From: Microbacterium azadirachtae
GTDB lineage: Bacteria; Actinomycetota; Actinomycetes; Actinomycetales; Microbacteriaceae
Length of the DNA: 57,426 nt
Reading direction: 5' to 3'
Assembly (NCBI RefSeq): GCF_000956545.1
Contig: NZ_JYIT01000061.1
Span: forward strand, 1 to 57,426
The notes under the pieces are model-generated. The model saw only the letters and a list, made by a program, of their open reading frames with translations. It was not told the origin of the DNA and did not search any database. Every line of letters starts with the position of its first letter. Within the stretch, counting starts at the first letter, position 1. Of this stretch, positions 48,792-56,501 are shown one piece after another. The position numbers and the translations under genes are program-made.

Positions 48792-49640
48792 ATGGCCGAC
48801 ACGTACCGGGAGCGGGCGCCGAGCGCCGCGCTGGGCGGTGCGGTGCGCACGATCTGGGTGCAGAGCGTCGGCGGGGCCCCCGCCGTCCATCGCCATCTGC
48901 CCACGGGCGGCGTGGAGATCCATGTCGTGGTAGGGCAGGGGGCGCGGCTCCTCGGTCCGCTCACCGGGCATCGGCTCGAGGTCATCCCGCCGCGCACCAC
49001 GATCCTGGGGGTGCGCTTCCGCCCGGGTGGCGCGCCGCCGCTGCCTCTGCCGCTCGAGGAGCTCGTCGATCAGAGCGTGCCCCTCGCGGAGATGTGGGGC
49101 GGCCTGGCCGACCGTCTGCAGCACGACGTCGCCGCCGCAGGCACCCTCGAGCGCGCGATCGGCGCGCTCGAGGCGTTCCTCCTGCAGCGGTTCCGGGTCG
49201 GCCGTGCGGCGGATCCGGTGCTGCGGGCCGCGGTCGCGGCGCTCATGCCGTGGCGGCCGGTCGAGGTCGGCGCCGTCGCGGCAGGAGTGGGCCTGTCGGA
49301 GAGCCAGCTTCGGCGACGCGCGCTGAGTGCCGTCGGACTGAGTCCCAAGGTGCTGCAGCGCACCCTGCGGTTCCAGGGCTTCCTCGCGCTGGCCCAGGCT
49401 CACGCGACGCCGAGCGGACGTGTCGGCCGCGACGGCATCGCCGGACTCGCCGTGGATGCGGGATATGCCGACCAGGCGCACCTCAGCCGCGAGTGCCTGC
49501 GGCTGACGGGGCAGACTCCGCGAGAGCTGCTGCACGGCGACGTCGAGCGCTGCGCCTGCGGGCACGACCACTCCGCGTCGTATCGCCCGTTCCTCGCGGG
49601 CCGGCTCCGCGCGGGTCCGGTGCCGGTCACGACCGTCTGA
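48792..49640 (+). CDS. AraC-family regulator with DUF6597-like N-terminus
   Basis: A 282-aa regulator. N-terminal sensor-like domain about 5-110 (RHLPTGGVEIHVVVGQGARLLGP region). C-terminal AraC HTH pair about 165-265: VAAGVGLSESQLRRRALSAVGLSP split, and IAGLAVDAGYADQAHLSREC plus LTGQTPRELL. The tail CACGHDH is unusual and might bind a metal. Start ATG 48792 is five bases after the previous stop, so it belongs to the TetR operon. Confidence 0.88.
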   Translation: MADTYRERAPSAALGGAVRTIWVQSVGGAPAVHRHLPTGGVEIHVVVGQGARLLGPLTGHRLEVIPPRTTILGVRFRPGGAPPLPLPLEELVDQSVPLAEMWGGLADRLQHDVAAAGTLERAIGALEAFLLQRFRVGRAADPVLRAAVAALMPWRPVEVGAVAAGVGLSESQLRRRALSAVGLSPKVLQRTLRFQGFLALAQAHATPSGRVGRDGIAGLAVDAGYADQAHLSRECLRLTGQTPRELLHGDVERCACGHDHSASYRPFLAGRLRAGPVPVTTV

Positions 49641-49665
49641 CGCGATCGACGGGCGGCCCGCACGA

Positions 49666-49700
49666 CGAACGGCGGCCCTCCGCAGAGGCGCCGCCGTTCG
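49666..49700. terminator. Bidirectional hairpin between convergent genes
   Basis: CGAACGGCGGC (49666-49676) pairs with GCCGCCGTTCG (49690-49700), 13-base loop. Between the AraC gene and the MHS transporter. Confidence 0.75.
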
Positions 49701-49712
49701 CGTCCGTGCGTG

Positions 49713-51083
49713 TCAGCGTCGCGTGGTGACGGGATCCGCGGATCCTGTCTCCTGACCGGGCCGGTTCCGATCGTCCGCGTCGAGCGCGCGCAGGTCGGCG
49801 CCTTTCGTCTCGCGCGCTGCGGCGACGGCGACGAGCGTGATCGCGCAGGCGATCGCCACGTAGACCGCGACCGGAGCGCTCGAGTGGTACTGCGCGAGCA
49901 GGCTGGTCGCGATGATGGGGGCGAGCGAGCCCGCGAAGATCGATGTGACCTGGTAGCCGAGGCTGACTCCCGAGTAGCGCATCCGGGTCGGGAACATCTC
50001 GGCCATCAGCGCCGGCTGGCCGGCGTACATGGCGGCGTGGAAGACGAGGCCGAGTGCGATGGCCGCCCAGATGACGATCGGGCTGCCGGTGCTCATCATC
50101 GGGAAGGCGAAGAAGCCCCAGACGGCGCCGAGCAGGGCGCCGGTCGCGTAGACGGGCTTGCGGCCCCAGCGATCCGACAGTCGTCCCCACAGCGGGATCA
50201 CGAGGAAGTGCACGACGTGGGCGCCGGCGAGGATGAGCAGCGTCGCCGAGGTCGCCTCCTTCACGGTCTGCGTGAGGTAGACGATCGAGAAGGTCACGAC
50301 GACGTAGTAGAGGATGTTCTCCGCGACGCGGAGGCCCATCGCCACGAGCACGCCGCGGGGGTAGCGGCGCACGACCTCGAGGGGTCCGAAGCTCTTCGCC
50401 GCCTCCTGCTCCTGCTGCTTCTTCATCTCCAGGAAGATCGGCGCCTCGGTCACCTTGGTGCGGATGTACCAGCCGATCAGCACGATCACGGCCGACAGCC
50501 AGAACGCGATGCGCCAGCCCCATCCGAGGAACGCGTCATGCGTGAGGGTGGACGACAGCACGAACAGCACCAGTGTCGCGAGCAGGTTGCCGACCGGTAC
50601 GGCGGCCTGCGGCCAGCTGGCCCAGAAGCCGCGTCGCTCCCGGGGGCTGTGCTCGGCGACGAGCAGCACCGCGCCGCCCCACTCGCCGCCGATCGCGAAG
50701 CCCTGCGCGAAGCGGAGCAGCACCAGCAGCGCGGGTGCCGCATAGCCGATCTGCGCGAACGTCGGCAGGCAGCCGATCAGGAACGTCGCCGCCCCGATGA
50801 TGAGGATGCTCGCCTGCAGGAGGCGCTTGCGTCCGTACCGGTCGCCGAGGTGGCCGAACACGATGCCGCCCAGCGGCCGCGCCACGAACCCGATCGCGTA
50901 GGTGACGAAGGCGGCGATGATGCCGCTGAACGGGTCGTCCGACGGCGGGAAGAACACCGTGCCGAGCACGAGCGTCGACGCGGAGGCGTAGAGGAAGAAC
51001 TCGTACCATTCGACGACCGTGCCCGCCATCGATGCGGCCACGACCCGTCGCAGACCCGAGGGGGATGCTGTCTCGTATGCCAT
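49713..51083 (-). CDS. MFS transporter, MHS (metabolite:H+ symporter) family
   Basis: A 456-aa carrier with twelve hydrophobic helices. MHS signature: GTVVEWYEFFLYASAS, FVARPLGGIVFGHLGDRYGRKR in two parts, LRFAQGFAIGGEWGGAVLL. The family moves carboxylates such as shikimate, citrate or alpha-ketoglutarate, or betaines. ATG 51083 has AAGGAGC upstream. Alone, followed by a terminator hairpin. Confidence 0.93.
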   Translation of the reverse strand: MAYETASPSGLRRVVAASMAGTVVEWYEFFLYASASTLVLGTVFFPPSDDPFSGIIAAFVTYAIGFVARPLGGIVFGHLGDRYGRKRLLQASILIIGAATFLIGCLPTFAQIGYAAPALLVLLRFAQGFAIGGEWGGAVLLVAEHSPRERRGFWASWPQAAVPVGNLLATLVLFVLSSTLTHDAFLGWGWRIAFWLSAVIVLIGWYIRTKVTEAPIFLEMKKQQEQEAAKSFGPLEVVRRYPRGVLVAMGLRVAENILYYVVVTFSIVYLTQTVKEATSATLLILAGAHVVHFLVIPLWGRLSDRWGRKPVYATGALLGAVWGFFAFPMMSTGSPIVIWAAIALGLVFHAAMYAGQPALMAEMFPTRMRYSGVSLGYQVTSIFAGSLAPIIATSLLAQYHSSAPVAVYVAIACAITLVAVAAARETKGADLRALDADDRNRPGQETGSADPVTTRR

Positions 51084-51150
51084 CAGTGCTCCTTTGCACG
51101 TCCAGTTCGGCTGTCGACTCCCCAGCCTGCGGGCAACGCGACGATGCGAC

Positions 51151-51190
51151 AATGGCCATTTGCGGCGAACACGATGTGCAGAATCGCACA
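51151..51190. promoter_or_regulatory. Palindromes in the divergent gap
   Basis: AATGGCCATT (51151-51160) and TGTGC/GCACA arms (51175-51190) lie in the 230-base space between the MHS transporter and the DUF7882 gene. Possible regulator sites; no gene in this stretch. Confidence 0.35.
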
Positions 51191-51313
51191 CCGCGACCGG
51201 ATCCGCCCGATGATGTCCTGCAGGCTGAGCATCGCGTGTGAAGGGCGCTGGGCGTCGCGTGTGAGAAGCCCGCGATCCCGGCGGCAGCCCGGGGCGGCGC
51301 GTAGCGTCGAAGA

Positions 51314-51625
51314 ATGAGCACTCTCTATTACGGAAGCTCCGAGCACGCCATCGAGATCGAGGACTACGCCCTCGCCCACCTCAAGGTCGTGATCGCGACG
51401 AAGCTCCGGCGCAACGAGAGCTTCACCCTGTCCTGGCGGCACGACGGCGATCAGCCGCTGGGTCGTTCCACGATCTGGCTGCACCCGTCGATCCAGCTCC
51501 GGTTCGAGTTCGACGACCCGAATCCGCCCGAGCTGGACCCGGCGCGCATCCAGGCGATCGCCAATTCGGCGAACACGTCCGGCGGGATCCTGATTTCGGA
51601 AGAGGCGACCCTCGCTCTCGCCTGA
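51314..51625 (+). CDS. DUF7882-type small protein
   Basis: A 103-aa protein, typical of Microbacteriaceae (often misnamed ATP-dependent DNA ligase). Seen: TLYYGSSEHAIEI, LAHLKVVIATKLRRNESFTL split, STIWLHPSIQLRFEF, GGILISEE. Function unknown; no ligase KxDG motif. TAGCGT at 51302-51307 is six bases before ATG 51314, so the message is probably leaderless. A strong hairpin follows. Confidence 0.9.
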   Translation: MSTLYYGSSEHAIEIEDYALAHLKVVIATKLRRNESFTLSWRHDGDQPLGRSTIWLHPSIQLRFEFDDPNPPELDPARIQAIANSANTSGGILISEEATLALA

Positions 51626-51633
51626 TCCGCGAC

Positions 51634-51666
51634 GACCACCCCGCCTCCCGGAGAGGCGGGGTGGTC
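51634..51666. terminator. Strong hairpin after DUF7882 gene
   Basis: GACCACCCCGCCTC (51634-51647) and GAGGCGGGGTGGTC (51653-51666), perfect 14-bp stem, five-base loop; can serve both convergent genes. Confidence 0.85.
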
Positions 51667-51695
51667 TCGTTCCCGTGGTCCTTTCCGGATCCGGA

Positions 51696-52616
51696 TCAGG
51701 CGCTCGTGGCGTGCTCCGCGGGGAGCGGGTCGGCGGAGGAAGCAGTGCGCGCGCGTCTCCGGCGGCCGACGAGGATCCCGGCGGCGAGCGGGGCGGCGAT
51801 CCCGATGAGCACAAGGGCCAGTCCGGTGAGCTGTCGGGCCTCCAGCACCTCGCCGGCCACGAGCACGCCGAGGAGCACGCCCGTCACGGGGTTGAGCAGC
51901 CCGATCAGCCCCACGGTGCCGGAGGGCAGGTGCTTCAGTGCGGCGAACCACGCGACGTTGGCGAGTGCCGTCGCGACCAGCGCGAGATAGCCGTAGGCCG
52001 CGAGGGTCACCGCGTCGAGACGGGGTGGAGGGCCCTCGACGGCGACCGCGATCGGAAGGAGCGCGAGGCCGCCGAAGACGAGCTGCCAGGCCGTCGAGGG
52101 GAGGATCCCCACCTCGCCGTTCCAGCGCTTGGCGAGGATGAATCCGATCGACGACATGGCCATCGCGGCGATCGAGGCGATCACGCCGCGGGGATCCGCC
52201 GCGGTGGTGGTGCCGAGAAGCATGAGCGCGACGCCGGTGATGCCGACCGTCGCGCCGAGCAGGCGCAGGACGCCGGGGCGCTCGCGCAGGATCGCCCACG
52301 CAGCGAGGGCGATCGCGACCGAGGAGGTCGCCATGATCGTGGAGGCGATGCTCGTGGGCAGCAGCTGCGCCGCCGCGTAGACGAGCACGAAGAAGGCGCC
52401 GACGTTGAGGGTGCCCAGCACGGCGGATTTCCACCACCAGGAGCCGCGCGGCAGGCGCCGCACGAGTGCGAGGAGCAGCAGTCCCGCGGGCAGCGCGCGG
52501 ATGGCCGCGCCCCAGATCGGGGAGTCGGGCAGCCACTCGCGCGTGACGAAGTAGGTGCTGCCCCAGGCGATCGGCGCGATCATCGCGACCCCGAGCCATC
52601 TCCAATTAGCTTCCAC
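51696..52616 (-). CDS. EamA/DMT-family transporter
   Basis: A 306-aa membrane protein with ten hydrophobic helices in two EamA halves (IAPIAWGSTYFVTREWL, LLLLALVRRLPRG; second half AAMAMSSIGFILAKRW and VTGVLLGVLVAGE). DMT carriers export amino acids or small metabolites. GTG 52616 is preferred to ATG 52583: TATAGT lies seven bases upstream (minus strand), implying a leaderless start, and a palindrome overlaps it. Divergent from marR. Confidence 0.9.
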   Translation of the reverse strand: MEANWRWLGVAMIAPIAWGSTYFVTREWLPDSPIWGAAIRALPAGLLLLALVRRLPRGSWWWKSAVLGTLNVGAFFVLVYAAAQLLPTSIASTIMATSSVAIALAAWAILRERPGVLRLLGATVGITGVALMLLGTTTAADPRGVIASIAAMAMSSIGFILAKRWNGEVGILPSTAWQLVFGGLALLPIAVAVEGPPPRLDAVTLAAYGYLALVATALANVAWFAALKHLPSGTVGLIGLLNPVTGVLLGVLVAGEVLEARQLTGLALVLIGIAAPLAAGILVGRRRRARTASSADPLPAEHATSA

Positions 52617-52642
52617 GGAAGACACTATAGCTTCCAAGGAAG
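52610..52642. promoter_or_regulatory. Twin CTTCCnnGGAAG operators in a divergent promoter
   Basis: CTTCCACGGAAG (52610-52621) and CTTCCAAGGAAG (52631-52642), centres 21 bases apart. Between and beside them lie two TATAGT -10 boxes: one for EamA (complement 52624-52629), one for marR (52644-52649). Confidence 0.8.
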
Positions 52643-52655
52643 ATATAGTGAAGGG

Positions 52656-53159
52656 GTGACCGAGATCGATGACCAGGTGGCGCGGATCCAGCAGGCGTGG
52701 CGCCGCGAGCGCCCCGACCTCGACGTGACGCCGATCGGCACCATCGGGCGGCTGCATCGTCTGGCGCTCGCGCTGACCGAGGAGCTCGTGACCGTGTACC
52801 GCGCGCACGGGCTGTCGGAGGGCGACTTCGACGTGCTGGCGGCGCTGCGCCGCACGGGAGAGCCGTTCGAGGCCAGCCCGAGCGACCTCGCCGCGTCGAC
52901 CATGGTGACGAGCGGCGGCATGTCCAAGCGGCTCGATCGTCTCGAGGGTGCAGGCCTCATCAGCCGCCGGGTCGGATCGGGCGACGGGCGCGGCCGGGTC
53001 GTCGCGCTCACCGGGCAGGGGAGGGAGCTGATCGACGCGGCGTTCGCCGACCACGTGGCGAACGAGCAGCGGCTCCTGTCGATGGTGCCCGCCGAGGAAC
53101 GCCCAGCGCTCGAGGCGACGCTGGCCGGCTGGCTCGCGCACTTCGAGGGATCTGCCTGA
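52656..53159 (+). CDS. MarR-family transcription regulator
   Basis: A 167-aa regulator: central wHTH with SEGDFDVLAALRRTGEPF, SPSDLAASTMVTSGGMSKRL and a wing GRGRVVALTGQG, bordered by dimerisation helices. GTG 52656 is six bases after TATAGT (52644-52649), so the message is leaderless. It probably represses itself and the divergent EamA transporter through the two palindromes. Confidence 0.92.
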   Translation: MTEIDDQVARIQQAWRRERPDLDVTPIGTIGRLHRLALALTEELVTVYRAHGLSEGDFDVLAALRRTGEPFEASPSDLAASTMVTSGGMSKRLDRLEGAGLISRRVGSGDGRGRVVALTGQGRELIDAAFADHVANEQRLLSMVPAEERPALEATLAGWLAHFEGSA

Positions 53160-53210
53160 CGGGCCCGGGCTGATCTCGTCGCGCGTCGGATCCGCCGATC
53201 GTCCGTGCGG

Positions 53211-53807
53211 TCAAGCGCGAACGGTCCGCGCCACGACCCAGCGATGCGGAGAGAGCGGGCGGATGCGCTGGAAGCCCCACTTCTCGAAGGTCGGCATCGT
53301 CCCCGTGTGCAGGAAGGATCCGGAGACGCGGCGGTCGTCGGTCTCCTCGGGGTAGCCCTCCACGATGCCGCCGCCGAGGTCCGCGATCGCCGTCAGCGCG
53401 CCCCCGAGCGCGGCGGACGCGACGCCCCGCTTGCGGTGGCCCTTGCCCGTGAAGAAGCAGGTGATCCGCCACGCGGGGAGCGCTGTGAGGCCTTTCCCAT
53501 ACGCACGGCTGCTCTTGATCCGCGGCACCTCGGTCGGGCTGCCGAACTGACACCATCCCACGCAGGCGTCGCCCTCGAACACCAGTGCCGCGTGGGTGGT
53601 TCCGGTAGTGACCCGTTTCCGCTTCTCGGCGCGGTTCCGTTCCGCGGTGCGCGAGGGGTCGTTGACGTCCACGTGGAACGCCATGCACCAGCAGCCGCCC
53701 CAGACGCCGCCGTGGGCTTCGACCAGGGCGGCGAACGCGTCCCACGTGTCCTCGTCGAGCGACCGGACGGTCCGTCCGTCGGAGGTCTCATGGAGAGGGG
53801 CGCCCAT
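53211..53807 (-). CDS. GNAT-family acetyltransferase
   Basis: A 198-aa protein. Starts at ATG 53807 (MGAPLHETSDGRTVR); motifs WCQFGSPTEVPRI, RITCFFTGKGHRKRGVASAAL (acetyl-CoA loop) split, GGIVEGYPEE, FEKWGFQRIRPL. A tryptophan/cysteine-rich loop (VWGGCWCMAF) is typical of this family (YdaF-like relatives of unknown substrate). No neighbour explains it. Confidence 0.85.
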   Translation of the reverse strand: MGAPLHETSDGRTVRSLDEDTWDAFAALVEAHGGVWGGCWCMAFHVDVNDPSRTAERNRAEKRKRVTTGTTHAALVFEGDACVGWCQFGSPTEVPRIKSSRAYGKGLTALPAWRITCFFTGKGHRKRGVASAALGGALTAIADLGGGIVEGYPEETDDRRVSGSFLHTGTMPTFEKWGFQRIRPLSPHRWVVARTVRA

Positions 53808-53966
53808 CGTCTCATTCTGCGACCGGGGCCGGGCGGGATCCAGCGCGATGTTCGGAGGGCAGTCCACCGGTGTGGTGCGCCGGCGGACCCGAGCCGTTGT
53901 CAAGGGGGTGACGGTGCGCTCGCGCCGGACGTAGCGTGCCGATGAGGGAGGAGATGAGGAGGAACC

Positions 53967-54218
53967 ATGGACGGCGACGCTCTCCAGGGAGACGGCACGG
54001 GCGCCTCGAACGAGCAGACCGAGGGGCGCTACACGGACGTCGACGGAAAGCCCGTGACGCGCCGCTCGCTGCGCGGCCGGTACACGCGGACCGAGCATGC
54101 CGGACCCGACCGAGAGGACAAGGGCGCCTACACTGACGCGGAGCACGCGGACCGCAGTGCACCCCCGCCTCACTCGGTGCACGATCGTCCCGGGAAGTAC
54201 ACTCGTCGCGACCAGTAA
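53967..54218 (+). CDS. Small hydrophilic protein with four GxYT repeats
   Basis: An 83-aa disordered, charged protein. G-x-Y-T occurs at residues 20, 37, 53 and 76 (GRYTD, GRYTR, GAYTD, GKYTR), three times followed by a charged His/Asp/Glu stretch. No membrane helix or cysteine. ATG 53967 follows GAGGAGG. TAGCGT at 53932-53937 is a -10 candidate. Unknown function; the repeats suggest a small binding or phosphorylation unit. Confidence 0.75.
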   Translation: MDGDALQGDGTGASNEQTEGRYTDVDGKPVTRRSLRGRYTRTEHAGPDREDKGAYTDAEHADRSAPPPHSVHDRPGKYTRRDQ

Positions 54219-54228
54219 GCGCGGGCGC

Positions 54229-54858
54229 TCAGGGGCGGCTCGACGGCACCGTGTAGAGGGTGTGCAGCACACCCTCGCCCTGCACGACGACCGTCGGGCC
54301 CTCCAGCAGGCGGGGGCCGTCGATGTCGCCGAAGTAGGGCCTTCCGGATCCGAAGACGGCAGGCACGACGTCCATGGCGACCTGATCGACGAGCCCGGCC
54401 GCGAAGATCTGGCCGCCCACCCGGCCCGCGTTCACGGCGACGATGCGGTCGCCCGCCAGATCCTGGGCCACGGCGATGGCTTCGGCGACGTTGTCGACGA
54501 AGTGGTACGACGCCTCGGGATGCCAGCCCTCCGGCTTGGGCCGGTGGGAGACGACGACCACGTGCTCGCCCGCCGGCGGGCGCCCCTCCCAGCCGTCGAC
54601 CAGGTCGAACAGGTGCCGCCCCATCACGATGCAGCCGATCGACTGCCAGAACCCGCGTACATACTCGGCCGATGCCGGGGACACCCGGAAGCCGCTTCCG
54701 GATCGCGAGTGGTCGAAGTCGCCGTCCGCGGCGTCCGGCTCGGGGAGGATCGGGGTTGTCCCGTTGAAGTACCAGTCGTGGAGTGGCCCGACCGCGTCGT
54801 GATCGTCGGCGATGTAGCCGTCGAGGCTCGTGACGCTGTGCATGATCACCGTGCCCAT
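54229..54858 (-). CDS. Dihydrofolate-reductase-like protein (RibD C-terminal family)
   Basis: A 209-aa member of the same broad family as 46168-46791. Starts MGTVIMHSVTSLDGYIAD; then GCIVMGRHLFDLVDGW, HVVVVSHRP, VNAGRVGGQIFAAGLVDQVAMD in parts, VPAVFGSGRPYF. The pattern is of pyrimidine-reductase-like enzymes with unknown substrates. Gap to the AraC gene upstream is 75 bases, and both run the same way, so AraC may control it. Confidence 0.88.
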   Translation of the reverse strand: MGTVIMHSVTSLDGYIADDHDAVGPLHDWYFNGTTPILPEPDAADGDFDHSRSGSGFRVSPASAEYVRGFWQSIGCIVMGRHLFDLVDGWEGRPPAGEHVVVVSHRPKPEGWHPEASYHFVDNVAEAIAVAQDLAGDRIVAVNAGRVGGQIFAAGLVDQVAMDVVPAVFGSGRPYFGDIDGPRLLEGPTVVVQGEGVLHTLYTVPSSRP

Positions 54859-54933
54859 GAGGGGATCCCTTCGGTTGCTGAACGCTGGTGCGACGATCCT
54901 CGCCGAGCCTCAGGAGTGCCGGCTTGGAAAAAA

Positions 54934-55779
54934 TCACTCGGCGGGCATCGGCCCCATGTCGGGCGGGAACGACGGCTCCGGTGGGAAGCGGCGCCGCAGG
55001 GCCAGGTAGTCGGTCGGCGTGCGGCCGGTGAAGTCGCGGAACTCGTTGATCAGGTGCGGCTGATCGAAGTAGCCGACGGTCTGCGCGAGGTCGGCCCAGG
55101 CCGGCGGGCTCGCCGCGTCGACCGACAGCACCACGCGCGCGAACCGGTAGATGCGCGCCAGCCGCTTCGGGGTGACGCCGACGACCGAGGTGAACCGGGA
55201 GGCGAGGCGGTTGCTGCTGAGCCCGGTCTCGCTCGTCAGCGCCGCGACGGTTCCGGATCCCCAGGACGACTCGAGCCGTCGCGCGGCGTGCTGCGCCGGA
55301 TCCCGCTCGTCCGGACTGGCGTCGGCGAGGCGCGACAGGAGCTCGGCTTCGATCACGGCGAGTCGGTCGGAGGGGGTGGCTGCGTCGGCCAGCCGATCGC
55401 GGAGCCCTCGGATCCCCGACCCCCAGAGCGCGTCGGCGGGCACACAGCGGTCCCGCAGCTCGCCCATCGGCGCGTCCACGAAAGGCGCCAGGCCCCACGG
55501 CTTGAGATGCACGCCTACCACGTTCACGTGGCGCCCGTACTCGATCACGTACCGGCGGGTCCAGATCCCGAGGAACCACGCGTCCACCAGCGACTCGGGC
55601 GTGCGCTCGCCCGACGGATCATGGAGCACGACCGGATCGCCGAGGTTGATCATGAGGTGCGCCGACGGCATCGGAGGCACGAGCAACCGGCGTCGATGCC
55701 CCGGGTCGCCGAAGAGGCAGTAGAGGTCGTCGGCGTAGCGATCCAGCGGCGGAGCCGGCTTCCTGCCCACATAGCGCAC
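54934..55779 (-). CDS. AraC-family helix-turn-helix regulator
   Basis: A 281-aa regulator. N-terminal about 170 residues are a DUF6597-like ligand domain (LMINLGDPVVLHD, HLKPWGLAPFVD). C-terminal AraC HTH pair: LTSETGLSSNRLASRFTSVVGVTPKR in parts, and WADLAQTVGYFDQPHLINEFR with FTGRTPTDYL. GTG 55779 is preferred (CAGACT lies six bases upstream on the minus strand, leaderless-like); the frame continues to 55842 without a ribosome site. Confidence 0.85.
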   Translation of the reverse strand: MRYVGRKPAPPLDRYADDLYCLFGDPGHRRRLLVPPMPSAHLMINLGDPVVLHDPSGERTPESLVDAWFLGIWTRRYVIEYGRHVNVVGVHLKPWGLAPFVDAPMGELRDRCVPADALWGSGIRGLRDRLADAATPSDRLAVIEAELLSRLADASPDERDPAQHAARRLESSWGSGTVAALTSETGLSSNRLASRFTSVVGVTPKRLARIYRFARVVLSVDAASPPAWADLAQTVGYFDQPHLINEFRDFTGRTPTDYLALRRRFPPEPSFPPDMGPMPAE

Positions 55780-55847
55780 GCTGCCAGTCTGACCCGGGGA
55801 CGCGGGTGGGGGACAGCCCCTGGAGCGTCTCAGAAACCGCACCGCGC

Positions 55848-55893
55848 CAGGAAAAGACGAAACCCCCGCGATGTAGAAGCTACGCGAGGGTTC
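55848..55893 (-). terminator. Intrinsic terminator of the tRNA operon
   Basis: On the minus strand AACCCTCGCG and CGCGGGGGTT form the stem, followed by the U-rich tail TTTCGTCTTTTCC: a classic rho-independent terminator, rare in this window. Confidence 0.85.
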
Positions 55894-55896
55894 CTG

Positions 55897-55917
55897 GGGT
55901 GATTGTAACGATCACCC
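55897..55917 (-). repeat. Hairpin at the 3' side of tRNA-Phe
   Basis: GGGTGAT (55897-55903) and ATCACCC (55911-55917), seven-base loop. May protect or help process the tRNA 3' end. Confidence 0.5.
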
Positions 55918-55920
55918 TTG

Positions 55921-55993
55921 TGGCTCCGACCGGCATCGATCCGGTGACCTTTCGATTTTCAGTCGAACGCTCTACCAACTGAGCTACAGAGCC
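55921..55993 (-). tRNA. tRNA-Phe (GAA)
   Basis: 73-base cloverleaf on the minus strand, anticodon GAA in the sequence GACTGAAAATC; T loop GGATCGATGCC-like. Acceptor GGCTCTG pairs with CGGAGCC-type 3' side, discriminator A. CCA not encoded. Confidence 0.95.
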
Positions 55994-56071
55994 GCACAAG
56001 CCGGAAGGTGGAAGCTTCTGACCTGCGTCCTAGACGAAAGGCCTTTCCGAAGAAAGGCCCGTCGCTTGGAG

Positions 56072-56145
56072 CGACCCTGACGGGACTTGAACCCGCGACC
56101 TCCGCCGTGACAGGGCGGCACGCTAACCAACTGCGCTACAGGGCC
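56072..56145 (-). tRNA. tRNA-Asp (GTC)
   Basis: 74-base cloverleaf on the minus strand: anticodon loop CCTGTCACG (GTC), T arm GGGTTCAAGTCCC, acceptor GGCCCTG/CAGGGTC, discriminator G. Confidence 0.95.
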
Positions 56146-56172
56146 AGAACTATGAAATTGTATCGGAAAGAG

Positions 56173-56245
56173 TGACCCCAACGGGATTCGAACCCGTGCT
56201 ACCGCCGTGAAAGGGCGGCGTCCTAGGCCGCTAAACGATGGGGCC
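56173..56245 (-). tRNA. tRNA-Glu (TTC)
   Basis: 73-base cloverleaf on the minus strand: anticodon loop CCTTTCACG (TTC), T arm GGGTTCGAATCCC, acceptor GGCCCCA/TGGGGTC, discriminator A. First of the three in transcription order Glu-Asp-Phe. Confidence 0.95.
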
Positions 56246-56281
56246 GGAGGCGAACCTCGGGGGTTCCCTTGCCGACGCTCA

Positions 56282-56287
56282 AGCATA
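56282..56287 (-). promoter_or_regulatory. Possible -10 of the tRNA operon
   Basis: TATGCT on the minus strand about 37 bases before tRNA-Glu. A TTGCCT at 56299-56304 is only 11 bases away, too close to be its -35, so this is weak. Confidence 0.3.
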
Positions 56288-56442
56288 AGGGGTTCTTGAG
56301 GCAAAACGCCAATCGAGGGCGAGTTGGGCTGGATCCCGGGCGTGTCCAGGAGCAGTATGGAGGGTGGTCCCGTTCCGTCCCCTTGAACATGACCAGCACC
56401 CGAAGATCCGAAGAATTCCCGATCCCGACCCGGATCCGATGG

Positions 56443-56470
56443 TTGCGCACGGGACTGATGTTGCTAATGT
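56443..56470 (+). promoter_or_regulatory. Promoter candidate of the coiled-coil exported protein
   Basis: TTGCGC (56443-56448), 16 bases, TAATGT (56465-56470), about 31 bases before GTG 56502. Confidence 0.45.
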
Positions 56471-56501
56471 GACATGAGTGAAACCGGCGAAAGGGAGCCG
56501 C

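Noticed and set aside
51314..51625. ATP-dependent DNA ligase fragment, as similar proteins are often named
   Set aside because: No KxDG or other ligase motif; 103 aa with a DUF7882 pattern.
56443..56501. Upstream frame from ATG 56474 before the coiled-coil gene
   Set aside because: It runs on as an Arg/Pro-rich shadow in the second frame and has no ribosome site.
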